Both the position numbers and the translations under genes were made by a program. From positions 62,001 to 126,000 of the forward strand of contig JAKOGH010000743.1 of assembly GCA_024811115.1 (NCBI GenBank): a stretch of 64,000 nucleotides of DNA, written 5' to 3'. Source of the DNA: Terana coerulea (lineage: Eukaryota > Basidiomycota > Agaricomycetes > Polyporales > Phanerochaetaceae). Position 1 is the stretch's first letter. Each line of letters starts with the position of its first letter. Shown here piece after piece: positions 1 to 12,344 of the stretch. The notes beneath the pieces are model-generated. The model did no database searches. It was not told the origin of the DNA and saw only the letters and a list, made by a program, of their open reading frames with translations.

Positions 1-28
1 TCGCGCAGTCCACTTCTTCCCTCCCGAG

Positions 29-346
29 ATGACAGGATCGGACTCCGCCCGCGTGCTGACCGGAAACGGAGTTCCCGAGAAGGAAGAGATACTGGGGCTT
101 ACGGACGTGTATCTGACACCGCCAGTTGGGTGCAGCCTTCACGAGGAGACTCATCTTGGCGGATGGGCAGCCTCGGCGGATAAGGCGGACCTGCAGAGCC
201 GACATGCTGGCTGTCTCGCACGGCCGCTGGAGAAGTTTGACCCCGAGGAAGACTGTGATCGTAAGTCTCTCTCTCGCGCGCCGCATATTGATACTCAGTG
301 TTCACCGATCTTGATACTAGTCGAACCGTTCATCTTCCTGGGATAA
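29..346 (+). other. Unassigned open reading frame at the left edge
   Basis: An open frame runs from an ATG at 29 to a stop ending at 346, and the frame is also open leftwards to base 1, so it may be the last exon of a gene that starts outside the window. The frame contains the segment LTDVYLTPPVGCSLHEE followed by a less ordered tail. A GTAAGT-like donor lies near 261, so the true reading may splice out before 346. I do not recognise a family and cannot exclude that it is non-coding. Confidence 0.25.
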
Positions 347-866
347 GCACTTCGCACCAGGACACCGCTCGATTTGTTTCGATCAACGCCACGAAGCTGG
401 CGCTTAAGTACTGCACCCCGCGTTCCTACAGTGAAATCACCTGATTGGTGCTTGTCCAATGGCTGTAAAATTCGTGAACTTATCGGAAATAATAAAAAGC
501 TTCTTCAATCTCCTCCCTATGTTCCAGTCCCTAGTTTAAAGTAGCACTTAGCATGCTACTGACGGAATGAACTTGCCAACACACCTTTCACACTCTCAAC
601 ACCAAAAACCTCGGCATGCCTCACACTTGAATATCCTGGTTGACATAGCATAGTCCAATTCTTCGGTCACGCCACTGACTAGTACTACAGCCGCAGCACT
701 ACAACCATTATTACACCTAAGTATCTAGAAATATACCTTCAGGCTACAGACAACTAAATACCCATAACATCGTGACAAGCGAGAGCTGTTCAAATCAATT
801 CAACACGGTAAACTGGGATAGTGATACATTATCGGGGTATCTTCTTCGTAACGGCCATGCGGCTGC
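347..866. other. Intergenic stretch without a recognised gene
   Basis: About 520 bases of fairly AT-rich sequence between the edge fragment and the stop codon of the RhoGAP gene. It should contain the 3' untranslated region of the RhoGAP transcript. I see no gene, tRNA or repeat in it. Confidence 0.5.
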
Positions 867-3800
867 TCAGTCCGAGGACGAGCTCCCGCCCTTACGGTGC
901 TGGCTCGAGGCCTGGGTCGAGACGGACGGCGCTATCGGTGAGCCGCCGGGTATCAGCGGTTTGCCCGACGCCGGCGGTGGCGGGGGCGGCGGGGTGACGG
1001 GTGTCCGCCGTCCCGTAGAAGACGATATCGACGGCGCGGGCGAGAGCGCGCTGACGAAGCTGCCTTGCGCGGACGCGGACAGCGGGTCGTCGTCGTTCAG
1101 CGAGATGACGTTGACGATCTCCTGGTCGTAGCCGCCAAGCGAGACGGCGGAGAGGTTGGTCGGCGCCGAGGACGCGAGCGACGGCTGGCTGTCCGACCAC
1201 GGCGACTGCAGCAGCGGCAGCGGGGACGGCGGGACGCGGAGCGTGCGCTTCGAGGGCGAGGGCGGGACGGACGGCGTCTGTGCTGGGCGCTCGTATCCAA
1301 CGGCATCGTCGAACCACTGGGCCTGCCTAGCTGGTGCGGGAAGAGACTGGCGATTTGGGTGACTTGACATTGGCCCTGCACGCAAGGATGGATGTATGCT
1401 ATTGGTTGGCCTAGGTGGCAGCTGGGGCGTGAAGTCTTCTGGAGCAGGATGTGATCGCTCAGAAAGACCCTGATTAGGTGCCGTTACTGGTGGCGGCATT
1501 GGTGGTGCAGGCTGCCTTGCTGTGTCAAGAGATCTCCTGCCTAGAGACGGCGAAGGGTGCGCTGGAAGTGGCGGAGGAGGCATTTCAGCAACCTTCGTGT
1601 GGGACGAACCATAGCTTAGCGCAGGAACCGGTTCGCCAGCAGGCGCTGGCGGTAATGGAGGGACGAGTTGGAAGATTGGAATAAGATGTGGGCGTGAGTG
1701 ATAAGGTCCTCCATGAGCGAATCCTTCAGTCGGGGTCAGTTTCTCTCTTACACCTCCCTGCATAGATAGTTGACTGACCTTCCACGACTGCACGCTAAGC
1801 AGATCGCCGCCTTTAGGCATGTCATCCTCACCAAAGATGACAGTACCAAAGACGATTGCCAGGTTTCGAGCGTCCATCTTGTTCTTCTCATGGTGCGCTG
1901 CAACCTTGGCGAGATGTTCAACAATGGCTTTCAGCGTAGCCTGATGGATGGGTGGAAGACGGCGTATCTTCGAACGCAATAGTCGGAAATTGTTCGATAT
2001 ATGACCCTCTGGAAACACAACATGAGAGAAAGACCACGAAGCATAGGGGAGTAATATTTACCAATCTCTTCTGTATGCTGCAGCCGATCTTGCAGAGGGA
2101 ACTTGAAGACCGGCTCGGGCAATTCTCGCAAGTAAAGCTTTAACCCAGTGTCAGGTTTGTGCAGATAACCGTGGCAGCAGACTGACCTTCAGCAATGATG
2201 AGACAGCGTATACATCATCTGCGGGTGAGCTGAATTGGAAGGCTTCCTCGTTCCTCTCAACTTTATGTTGAAGCTGATGCAAAGTTAAGTTCTTACGCCA
2301 CACACTTGGTTTCAATACTCACCTCCTGCACTGCTGCATGCCTTCCAGACACCTGTGCGGTTTATTATCAGCCCGGGCAATCTGTGTGCAGTGATGGGGA
2401 AACGTACCCGGTAGATGCCTTCTGCTTCAAGTCCCCTCTTCTCAATCTCCTGTATGCACAGCCGGATAATCTTAGGTATTTCTCCATCCGGGAGACCCTT
2501 CGAGGTCGCATAATCCACAAGAGTGACACCAAAGATCAAGTCCCGGCATTCACCAATCTTGAAGTTCTCGTAGTACTGAGGTCTCGGTGTGGCAAGCGCC
2601 AACAGCCGGGGTATATGCACCGTCAGAAGAGAGATGTCCTTCTCGGGACTGATCTTGTCGGTGTAGCCTCTAAGATGGTTGCTCATCTGAGCATTGGTCA
2701 TCGCAGTTGCGCTATGGTAGAGATGAGTTGTACAGCCACTAATGGCAGGGCGGTAACTTACACTAGACTGTCTGAATATCGTTGAAGCACACTCTTCATC
2801 GTTTCCGACAGTTCTATGACGAACCCCTCCAAGCTCTGAACAAACCGGTCAGAAGCAAACCAGAGAGTAATGAAAGGTGAACGCACGTTGTATCCACCTT
2901 CCAAAAGCTTCACTCTTCGAAGCCGCAACGTTTCCAGCCAATGGACGCCCTTCCTGTACTCCTTATCTGCTCAGGATGAGCGACTGCTTGCACGAATCAT
3001 CGAGACCCCCAGCTCACCTGCATCCTCTGCATCTCTCTTCGCGCGCACCGTACGGAGCGCATTGTCAGTCCGACCGCCATCCTTCATGTTGCCGCCCTTA
3101 TCCAGAAATGTCATGAGCTGGTTGAGCTGTCGCTTGCCTGCAAAAACGGAGGTTGATAAATAAGGTCAGATATCCAGCATGTCATAGCCTACCTTGATGT
3201 GCAAGGTCTTGCAGAGCAGTAGAAGTCGACGGGGATCGATTCCGCGCTGGGCCATTCCCTAGCGACGCCTTACGCTCCACTGGCTTCAGAGGCTGCGGTG
3301 CAGTTACTGTTGGCCTTCCCGACGAGTTTTTGTCAGGTTTCGGCAGCAAGAAGGGGCTGTGTTCATGAATGGCGGTTGGGGAGAGGGGTCCTGTAGCCAT
3401 GGCCGCCGCGGTGCGGAATTCCTGAACGCGTCGTATTAGGCATGACTAGTAACAGGCGCGGATGGTCGCATGCGTACCTCTACATCCTGTGCCTTCTTCA
3501 TGTACGACCTCTTCAACTTCGGAAAGACGTTCTCCATGTAGTCGGTATGAGCGTTGATGGACTCCTTCAGATCCTCACGGATGCGTTTCCGGATGCGCTC
3601 CTGGGTATCCTAGCAGACTGCGTGAGAGGGATAAAAGAGAGGTACTTGTCGTTCACCATACTTTCATTGCCACGAGAGGAGTAATAACTTCGGAGGAAAG
3701 GCTCGAGATGAACGCTTGACGCGTTTCGGCCTCTATAAGGTGACTTTGGTTCAGGTTCAAGATCACTTGTAGTGGTCGTCGCGCACGCACCTCTGTCCAC

Positions 3801-4200
3801 ATTGTCTCTCACTTCAGCCCAAGCTATTCGTGTTGAGTTTCGAGCTTGGTTCGCCTCGAATTTGTCATCGAGGTAGGTGTCGGTAGTCTTCAGTCTCCGA
3901 TGGAGTCTCTGGAGGGCCTCAACACTTTGCAGTGTGTTTCAGAAACAGCGTCAAGTAGGTAACGGGTTGACGCTCACTATTGCTCTTCGATCTTCTTCCT
4001 GCAGAGGGGAAACATCCGCGTTCAGAACACGGCACAAGATCACCAGGAGGCAAAAGCATGGCGCACCGTTCTTGGAAGAAGCTCAGGTACGAGTCGGTGA
4101 GGTATCTCAGGTTTGCGTCGAACTGTTGGAGGGGCGGGGCGTTGAGGCTCTCCAGCGACGTCGCGCGGGAGGAGGGCCCTGCCTCTTGCGAGTTGGACAT
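867..4200 (-). CDS. F-BAR and RhoGAP domain protein (Rgd1 type)
   Basis: This multi-exon gene encodes a Rho GTPase-activating protein that should bind curved plasma membrane through an F-BAR domain and switch off Rho-family GTPases during polarised growth. The start at 4200 gives MSNSQEAG; an in-frame ATG at 4245 would add 15 residues. The F-BAR/FCH part begins with FDANLRYLTDSYLSFFQER and, after removing an intron between about 4087 and 3999, continues KKIEEQYVEALQRLHRRL. Helical F-BAR exons continue to about 3050 and include KESINAHTDYMENVF. The RhoGAP domain spans roughly 2700-1780: EAEGIYR near 2390 supplies the arginine finger, and KMDARNLAIVFG near 1870 is the usual conserved helix. The C-terminal ~280 residues are a proline- and serine-rich low-complexity tail that includes a seven-proline run, a possible SH3 ligand. 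Domain order is typical of fungal Rgd1-like proteins. Exact internal exon borders are approximate. Confidence 0.88.
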
Positions 4201-5641
4201 CGGGAAAGACGAGGAGAGCGTTGGGTTCGACGAGGGCGGCAGCACTTAGGCTCGCTCTCAGCGGGCAACCACGTGTTATTCAGGCCCCGTATGTGGGCGC
4301 TTAGTGGCTCCTGCCTTTCTTGCTCCTTCCCCCATGTCGAAGGCCTCCAGTTTTGTGGCCTACGTCGTTGCCATACCTCCGTATGCGTGGTCTTCATCTG
4401 CTAGCTATTGCTCAACGTCATCCGCCATCTGCCTGTTGTGTAGGAAACGCCCCACTGAAATGTGGATCCCAATTTTGATGCTTCATGAGTCGACGATGTC
4501 ATGCATTACACGGCACAGTGTCTCATCCTGTGAGTAGAGTTATTTCGTGCCTCGCCTTAACCTCTGCTGTATGCAAGTTGTATGTGTATTATATGTGTGG
4601 GCTGGCCGCTGCCAGCCGGCAGATAGGTACGCACAGAATCTATTTTTCTGCAACAGCAAATATTGTTACATCCGGTGCCTGGCCTCTCAAGAGCTTGGAG
4701 GGTCCTGGTGCTTTACATCCGAGAAACGCAGTGCTCCGAGGCAATTCCGAGTTGACGCTTTTTGCGCTCTGCAAGCAACCGGAGGGTGTGTACTGGGTAA
4801 AGATGGTGAGCTCATTATACTTCCCGACATGATATGTCACACGGAAAGTAGTTATCGAGCAGATGTTCTGGCCTGCAGGTTCTCTCTGGGTCTATGCGCC
4901 GCCCTACCAATCTCTTGTTTGCACAACCGCCTGGCGTCCTGGATACACCTCAATTACCTTATGCTCTCTGATGATGGGTCTTGGATTGGTCAGCGTTACG
5001 CGTACTGAGAACTGAAGTTGCGCGTGTGAGATTTACGGTCTTTCGGGTGCGTGAACCACTGACTCTTCGGAGTCAGCACGTTGGGTAGATCATTTATATA
5101 CCTGGGTGTGTCTGCGCTGGCTATCTGCAAGCTGCCATACTGCATGGTGCATAAAAAGTGCAGTCTTTTGAATAAATTGATTTCCATTTCTGTACATCTC
5201 CTGGTGCGATATCCTGCTAACAAATCATGCACACACATGGTCCCCACCGGAGAAATGGCTGTCCCGACATTGTAGCATTGCTGCTTCATGGGTAGAACGT
5301 CCAACACACGGTGCTACCTACTTTATACTTATCCCAGAGGAGCTTGCCATGTAAACAAGCTCACCGCTGTGTTGATCCTAAGAAGCCTCGCTTCGCCAAG
5401 CCGTTGGGAAGCGTGATATGCGAACTTTGCGTCACCGACCAATCAGCGCACGCTATCTGATCATTTTGATGGATGATCGAGGCACCATATGCCCCGGGAC
5501 GGTTTATAACCTGGCTTTCTCTCCTCGGACCCGTCTGCCGCCCCTTGACTAGACGTGACTTGGACGACCATCAAGGCATACATAGGCCTGGTGGACCCCC
5601 TGCGCTGCCAGACCACAGCATCCCCCCTGGCCTGCACGGAA
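4201..5641. other. Divergent intergenic region between RhoGAP and ABC1
   Basis: About 1.4 kb separates the two divergent start codons. Short open frames on both strands around 4300-5300 lack homology, splice logic or consistent coding character, so I call none of them genes. The region should hold the promoters of both neighbours. Confidence 0.55.
5503..5509 (+). promoter_or_regulatory. Candidate TATA box of ABC1
   Basis: The heptamer TTTATAA lies 133 bases upstream of the ATG at 5642, a spacing that would give a 5' leader of about 100 bases if transcription starts some 30 bases downstream. It is a match by eye only. Confidence 0.3.
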
Positions 5642-8600
5642 ATGTGGACAACACCGAACAGCCAGCCTGGACTGGGCTCGCAAGCCGTTCTGAACGTTCA
5701 TGGGTTCACCAATCTTGAGCTGTTGAGTCGACCACGTCCTGTAGAGGACTCGAGGTACGTCCATCGCCGACCGTATAGCCTGCAGAGGAGCTGAGAGGAA
5801 CCCTGCTGTGCAGTAATGTCTTCTTGAATACTTTCAGCATTCCCGTTTACGCAACTCTCCTCTCTGTGCTGCTTTTACTTGGCCAAGGGATTGTCGACTC
5901 TGTCAAGACTTGGAGAGGAAAATCTGCTCCTTCGTCCCCCTTGACATCTTCGCTGCCGATTCTCAACCAAGTGGACTCGTAGGACGCTTCAGGTACCATG
6001 TTCACCAACTAGGCGGCTGGGCTATCTTCGCATGGAGGGTCGCACGTCTGTTTTCCCTGGGTGCCCTTCTCGGTTTGAGCGTATATACTGCGACGCTCGG
6101 TCACAAGCACAAGACAGCAGACGGCAGGGGCGACACTACCTGGCCTTACTGGGGTCTTGTGCTCACCTACGTCGGTTCTTCCATACTGCCCACACTGCCA
6201 TCTGTTAATAATACCATATCTCTAGGCGTACAGCATCTTGCTGGCAGTTGCATCTATCGCCGCGAAGCCAAGCATCGCGAGAGTAGCCGCCAGGCACCTC
6301 TGTCTTGTGCTGATCGCAGTATGGGGCGTCTTCGCTTACCGGGACTTCTGGCCGCTTCTGACACACAACCTCGTTCCCTGGATATCCATGAGGGATGGCT
6401 CATATGGACCAAGATTGGTATCCTCACGTTTGCGGCTGCCGTGGTACCTCTCTTAATCCCCCGCCAATACATTCCATTTGACTTTTCTGTGCGTATATGC
6501 GGCAATCTTTGTATTTCGAAATGCTTAACGATGGCGCAGGACCCTGTGGAAGAGGTTAACCCCGAACAAACGTCATGCATCTTGTCTATGGCGTTATATC
6601 TCTTCTTGGACCATTACATTTTCCTGGGGTACAGGTTGACGCACTTGCCCTTGGAGAAGTTACCTCCATTGGCAGACTACGACTACACCAAAAATCTGGT
6701 GAAGAAGAGTTATCCTGTAGGTGTACTTCCATTTGCACGATTCATCAGCCTGATGATTATACTCTTCAGGCCATGGACACGTTTGTCACGAAAAGCAAGC
6801 GACACATTTTCTTCGGCCTGGCAAGAGTCTTCTGTGAGTAGAGTTATTAGTTCTCGCGGTGAGCATTCCTCATACAACTGTTGTAAAGGGCGTGAATATA
6901 TCATCCTCGCCTTAATGTTGATGATCCGAGTGTGTAATCTTTCTCCTTGCGTGCATGTGCAGGAATCTCATTCCTCTTCTAGGTTGTCACGACTTTCGCC
7001 ATCCCCATCGGTATCTTCTATCTCCTCAAGTAAGCAGTAGTTCACTTGGTGTAGGACCTGCTATTCACGCCACGCCGTAGCCACCTTTCCGGCAACGACA
7101 AGAACGACGTCGTACGCCCGATCGTGTGGATCGTCTGGCTTGCGCTCGGCCCAATTCTTGGGTGCATCGCCGTGCAATGGTACATCTTTGTCGCCGTAAG
7201 TCCTCTGCGCCATCAACAGATCCGCCGAGACACTGACATCGTCAAACAACAAAGACGCGGATGATGGTCCAAGTTCAGGCCATCATCACACAGCTCGTCT
7301 TCGACCACGCGCTGCGCATCCGCGTCAAGGCCGAGACAGGCAGCACGACGCCCGCCTCGAGCGCCCCGACGACGCCGGACACCGCGTCCCTTGCGGAGTC
7401 AAACGACGAGGCAGAGAGCGAGACGGCCACGGCTGCGAGCGAAGGCACCGCGCACAAGAAAGCCTCGACGTCGGAGAGCGGAGACAGCGCGAGCACGAAG
7501 GTCGCGGAGAAGGACAAGGACGAGGGTACGAAGGGCGGGAACCTCGTCGGCAAACTCAACAACCTTGTCACGGCGGACTTGAACAGCCTGGTGGAAGGTC
7601 GTGACTTCTTGTTCGTCAGTGAGTCTGTCCGCGCTCAGGCTTGGTACGAGCGCGTTTTTGAGCTGATGTCGTGCAGTCTTGTACATACCCTTCCAGATCG
7701 CGCTCTGCATCTGGTTCTTGTACGGCATTTTGGGCTGGAGCGCGTTCATGGGCTTGTTGGTCATCATCGTCATGTTCCCTGCCCCCGGATACGTCGCCAA
7801 GATCATCCAGACCACGCAAGTGGCCAAAATGAAGAAGGTGCGTCTCGTCTGCTCATAGGCATGACCAGCGCTCACTGGTTTCTACCCGTAGACTGATGCT
7901 CGCGTACAAACTGTCACCGAGATTATGAATGTCATTCGCATGATCAAGGTATGTGTCGCGCTTCATTGGTTCTTGCATCGATGTGGCTGAATCCGTGCCA
8001 TAGCTTTTCGGCTGGGAGCCCAAAGTGAATGATCAAGTCGGGGAGAAACGAGAGGAGGAACTCAGATACATCAGGACGTTCAAGCTGCTGGGGCTCTCTA
8101 ACGGCATTATTAAGTGAGTCGCTTCATTGACTATTAAAAGCAGCTGCTAATGAATGATCACAGCTTCATCATCCCGACCTTGACCATGATCGTTACTTAC
8201 ACGACCTATGTATGCCGTCTTGCATGTCTTGTCGCCCGCGCTTGCTAACGCTACATTCAGACGCTCGTCATGAAGCAGCAATTGACCGGTGTGTATCCTC
8301 TCCAGCCCGGGGCATGTTCTGCATACTGAAACAACTGCAGCTTCTCGGGTATTCTCCTCGATGGCCGTATTCGAGATGTTGCAGGAGAACCTGCATGCTA
8401 TTTTCGGCTTACTACCCTTGAATATCCAAGGTTAGCGAGCGGCCATGTATCTTCAAATCTCGAAGCATGCTCACCATCTTGTCCTTGTCAGCTAAAGTCT
8501 CGCTTGATCGTGTCAACGAGTTTATAACCCAGGTGAGAATGCTTCCTGATCGTAAATATAGAGAAAATGCGTAAACTCAATGTTCACAGACCGAACTTCT

Positions 8601-11600
8601 CGACCGCTACACTGAGGAAGGGCAGGACACGGACGCGTCTCTGGTCATCCCTCCCGCCGACATAGACCCTAGCATCATCGGCCTACGCGAAGCCGCCTTC
8701 ACCTGGAGCGGGGACAACGACGGCACGCTCACCCCCGGCAGGAGCCGCCGCAACTTTGCGCTGCGCATCGAGGACGAGCTGACGTTCAAGCGCGGATCCA
8801 TCAACCTGATTGTGGGCCCCACCGGCTCGGGCAAGACGTCCCTGTTGATGGCGCTGCTTGGTGAGTCGCACTGCGCCAACAAATAGAAGACGCAAAATGG
8901 CTGATGGCTGGTGCAGGCGAAATGCACTACATTCCCTCGGGTCCCGAGGCTTATGTGCAACTCCCGCGCCAGGGCGGCGTTGCATATGCCGCGCAGGAGT
9001 CCTGGGTACAGAATGAGACCATCCGCGTGAGTATTCCACACTCTGTACGGGGGTCTGCCTAACTTTCGTTTCATAGGACAATATATTGTTCGGCGCTCCT
9101 TATGATGAGGAGCGGTACAACAAGGTCATCGATCAGTGTGCGCTCAAGCGTGACCTCACTCTCTTCGACGCCGGTGACCAGACTGAGGTCGGTGAGAAGG
9201 GTTTGACTTTGAGGTATGTCATCCGACCATGAACGCCCACGATTCAGCTAATGTATGCGCATTTAGTGGTGGACAGAAGGCTCGTATCACCCTTGCACGT
9301 GCGGTCTACTCTTCTGCGGAGATTCTGCTCTTGGATGATGTCAGTCAAACTTGACGAACTGGCGATGGCATGGCTGAAACAAGCTTTTGTAGGTCCTCGC
9401 AGCGCTGGACGTTCATACGTCCAAGTGGATTGTGGAGAAGTGCTTCAAGGGTGACTTGATCCGCGGGCGAACAGTGCTCCTAGTTGTAAGCACTTTCTTC
9501 ACCCCGGGTGGTCTGCCCTCACACACTGTTGGCAGACGCACAACGTGTACATTACCCGGCCGCTCGCAGACTTCGTGGTGTCCCTTGGTACCGACGGGCG
9601 AATCGCATCTCAGGGCTCCCTCTTGAAGGCGATCGCCAAAGACAAAAAACTCGCGGACGAGCTCGCAGAAGACGCGAAAACGACCGAAAAAGCCGAGCAC
9701 ACGGTAGATCAGCCCGAACTCGACGGGGAGACAGCGACTAAGAAGTCGGACGGCAAACTTATCGTCGCAGAGGAAGTTGCTGAAGGACATGTTGGCTGGG
9801 CTGCTTGTAAGTGGCGTGTATTACACCGCAACAACCAGAGGCTAAAATCATTCGTGATGCGTAGTGAAACTGTACTTTTCCGGTCTGGGTGGCGATAGCC
9901 CCGTCATCTTCTGGAGTCTTGTCATCGGTGGCCTGGTCCTCTCGCGCTTGGGTCAGACCGCTCAGGCGTGGTATCTTGGATACTGGGCCGAGCAGTATGA
10001 AATCCGTGATCCTGCGGAGGTCAATGTCGTCACGTACGTCGAATTGTCCGCACATCCCCGCAGCTCGCTCACTCGTTCGCTATAGCTACCTCACCGTCTA
10101 CTCGTTGATGTTGGTGGTCGTTCTCATTGTGTACATTGCAGGGGATATCACCTACGTATTTGGTACACTGAGGGCTTCCCGGACCGTTCACAAAGAACTT
10201 GTTCAGTCAATTCTGGGAACCACTCTCAGATGGCTTGACAAGACGCCGACCTCTAGGATTATCACTCGCTGCACCCAGGACATCCAAGCAGGTATGTGTC
10301 GCAGATCATTGTCGTGATCGGCTTGTTCTCATCCTGGATTAGTCGACGGACCCATCGCTGACTACCTCGGGTGGCTCAACGACATGACCATCTCCATGCT
10401 AATCAAGTTCGCGTCCGTCATCGTCATCTCTCCCACCTTCCTGGGACCTGGAGTGGTGATCTCGGTCGTGGGAGCATACTGCGGCCAGATCTACATCAAG
10501 GCTCAGCTGGCTGTAAAGCGCGAAATGAGTAATGCTCGCTCCCCTGTTTTAGGGCACTTCGGAGCGGCAGTCGCGGGATTGAGTACGTCTTGGTCATGGC
10601 GCCTGTGCATATGTATGCTGACTTGTCACCAGCCTCCATCCGTGCGTACGGAGCTGAGGAGGCCTTCAGGCAGGAGTCGTACAAGCGCATCGACAAATTC
10701 ACTCGCGCCGCTCGCACATTCTACAACTTGAACCGATGGGTTTGCGTCCGCATCGAGATTCTCGCCGGCCTCTTCTCCGCTGGCCTTGCGGCGTATCTGG
10801 TCTACTGGGGTGGTGCCTCGGCGTCGAACACCGGTTTCGCCTTGACGATGGCTGGTATGTTATCACATTCCTTCGCAGCCACTCTGGCTCATGTCTTCTA
10901 GTTGGTTTCAGTGGGATGATCTTGTGGTGGGTGCGAACCCTGAACGAGTTCGAAGTCAGCGGAAACAGCCTGGAGCGTATCCAGCAATACATGGTCATCG
11001 AGCAAGAACCCAAGGCGACCGCCGAGGGTGTCCCTCCGGCTTACTGGCCCGCTAGTGGGGAACTTGTCGTGAAGGGTCTGTCGGCCAAGTATTCCGAGGT
11101 GAGTCCCATCCGCGTTGGTACAGGGTGAAACTGATTAATTTGCTGTGACAGGACGGCCCCAAGGTATTGAAGGACATTTCATTTGAGGTCAAGGCCGGTG
11201 AACGAGTTGGCATTGTCGGGAGGACTGGCAGTGGAAAGGTACGCTCTGGGCGCGGCAGCTGGATTTCACAGCTGACACACATAACAGAGCTCCTTGACGT
11301 TGGCTCTGCTTCGTTGCATTCTCGCGGAGGGCGATGTGCTGTATGATGGCATCCGCACTAATACCGTCAACCTGGACGCCTTGCGCTCTCATATCACCAT
11401 CATCCCACAGGCAGTACGTGGACTTTCCATCTCTTATATGCATGGATATCTGACGAATGTCGTAGCCCGAGTTGTTGAGCGGCACGCTCAGACAAAACCT
11501 GGACCCCTTCTCCCAGCACGACGACGCCGTGCTCAACGATGCCCTGCGCGCCGCCGGCCTCTTCTCCTTGCAGGACGAGACGGACGAGGGCCGGATCACG

Positions 11601-12034
11601 CTCGACAGCCAGATCTCCAGCGGCGGCGGCAACCTCTCTGTCGGACAGCGCCAGATCCTCGCGCTGGCGAGAGCCATCGTGCGCCAGAGCAAGTTGCTGA
11701 TCCTGGACGAGGCCACGTCCGCCATCGACTACGAGACGGACACGGTCATTCAGGCGTCGCTGAGGGAGCGCCTCGGCAAGGACGTGACCTTGCTCACGGT
11801 CGCGCATCGTCTGCAGACCATCATGGACGCGGATAAGATCATGGTCCTCGACGCCGGCAACATCGTGAGTCGTCCTTACTTCATCCTGCTTGAGGTCAAT
11901 GTCTGACCAAATCTCAGGCCGAGTTCGGGAAACCGAGTGATCTGCTGAAGATTGACGGAGGCATGTTGAGAGCATTAGTGGATGAGAGTGGCGAAAAAGA
12001 TCATCTATACGCCATGGCCAATGGCACTGCGTGA
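5642..12034 (+). CDS. ABCC (MRP/YOR1-like) full transporter, paralogue ABC1
   Basis: A plasma-membrane or vacuolar ATP-driven exporter of the ABCC subfamily with the order N-terminal membrane region, TMD1, NBD1, TMD2, NBD2, spread over about 25 short exons. The first coding exon probably starts at 5642 and ends at a GTACGT donor at 5755; the next starts after TTTCAG at 5836 with [19 protein letters not shown]1 has Walker [10 protein letters not shown] (8814-8843), signature [14 protein letters not shown] (9264-9302), Walker B ILLLDD and H-loop THN. NBD2 has Walker [10 protein letters not shown] split by an intron at 11239, signature LSVGQRQ (11634-11654), Walker [13 protein letters not shown] and H-loop [11 protein letters not shown]1 carries a polar, Ser/Thr/Glu-rich insert of about 80 residues (7340-7540) after [12 protein letters not shown]. 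The protein ends LYAMANGTA before the stop at 12032. A reading-frame change near 5965, between the first membrane helix and [15 protein letters not shown], has no obvious intron and may be an indel. Substrate unknown. Confidence 0.88.
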
Positions 12035-12344
12035 TCTATTGTTGACTTGGTTTTTATCTTGTATATATGACACACTACACATCACATTTCTCAGTGCGCA
12101 AACGTTGGCAAGCAGCGAGAGATGGCATAGTCAAGAGTGGTGAATACAAAAAGCAGTCGTAAGTATGATTAGAGATAACGAGTAGCTGTACCGGAGTCGC
12201 AGGTGTTAGTACCAAGGGCGTGGATGCATGATACGAGAGGCTGAGATGGGCGAGAGCGTTGGACAGTCCACGACCAGGCGAGATGTGCACACCACGTATT
12301 CAAGTGCTAGTAATCAAGACTTGGTGGTCGGTCGCCGGCAACAA
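12035..12344. other. Convergent 3' intergenic region
   Basis: About 310 bases between the convergent stop codons of ABC1 and the RRM protein. It holds the two 3' untranslated regions; nothing else is recognised. Confidence 0.5.

Noticed and set aside
772..1131. Plus-strand open frame opposite the RhoGAP tail
   Set aside because: It is antisense to a proline-rich coding tail, where poly-proline codons read as poly-glycine; no family features.
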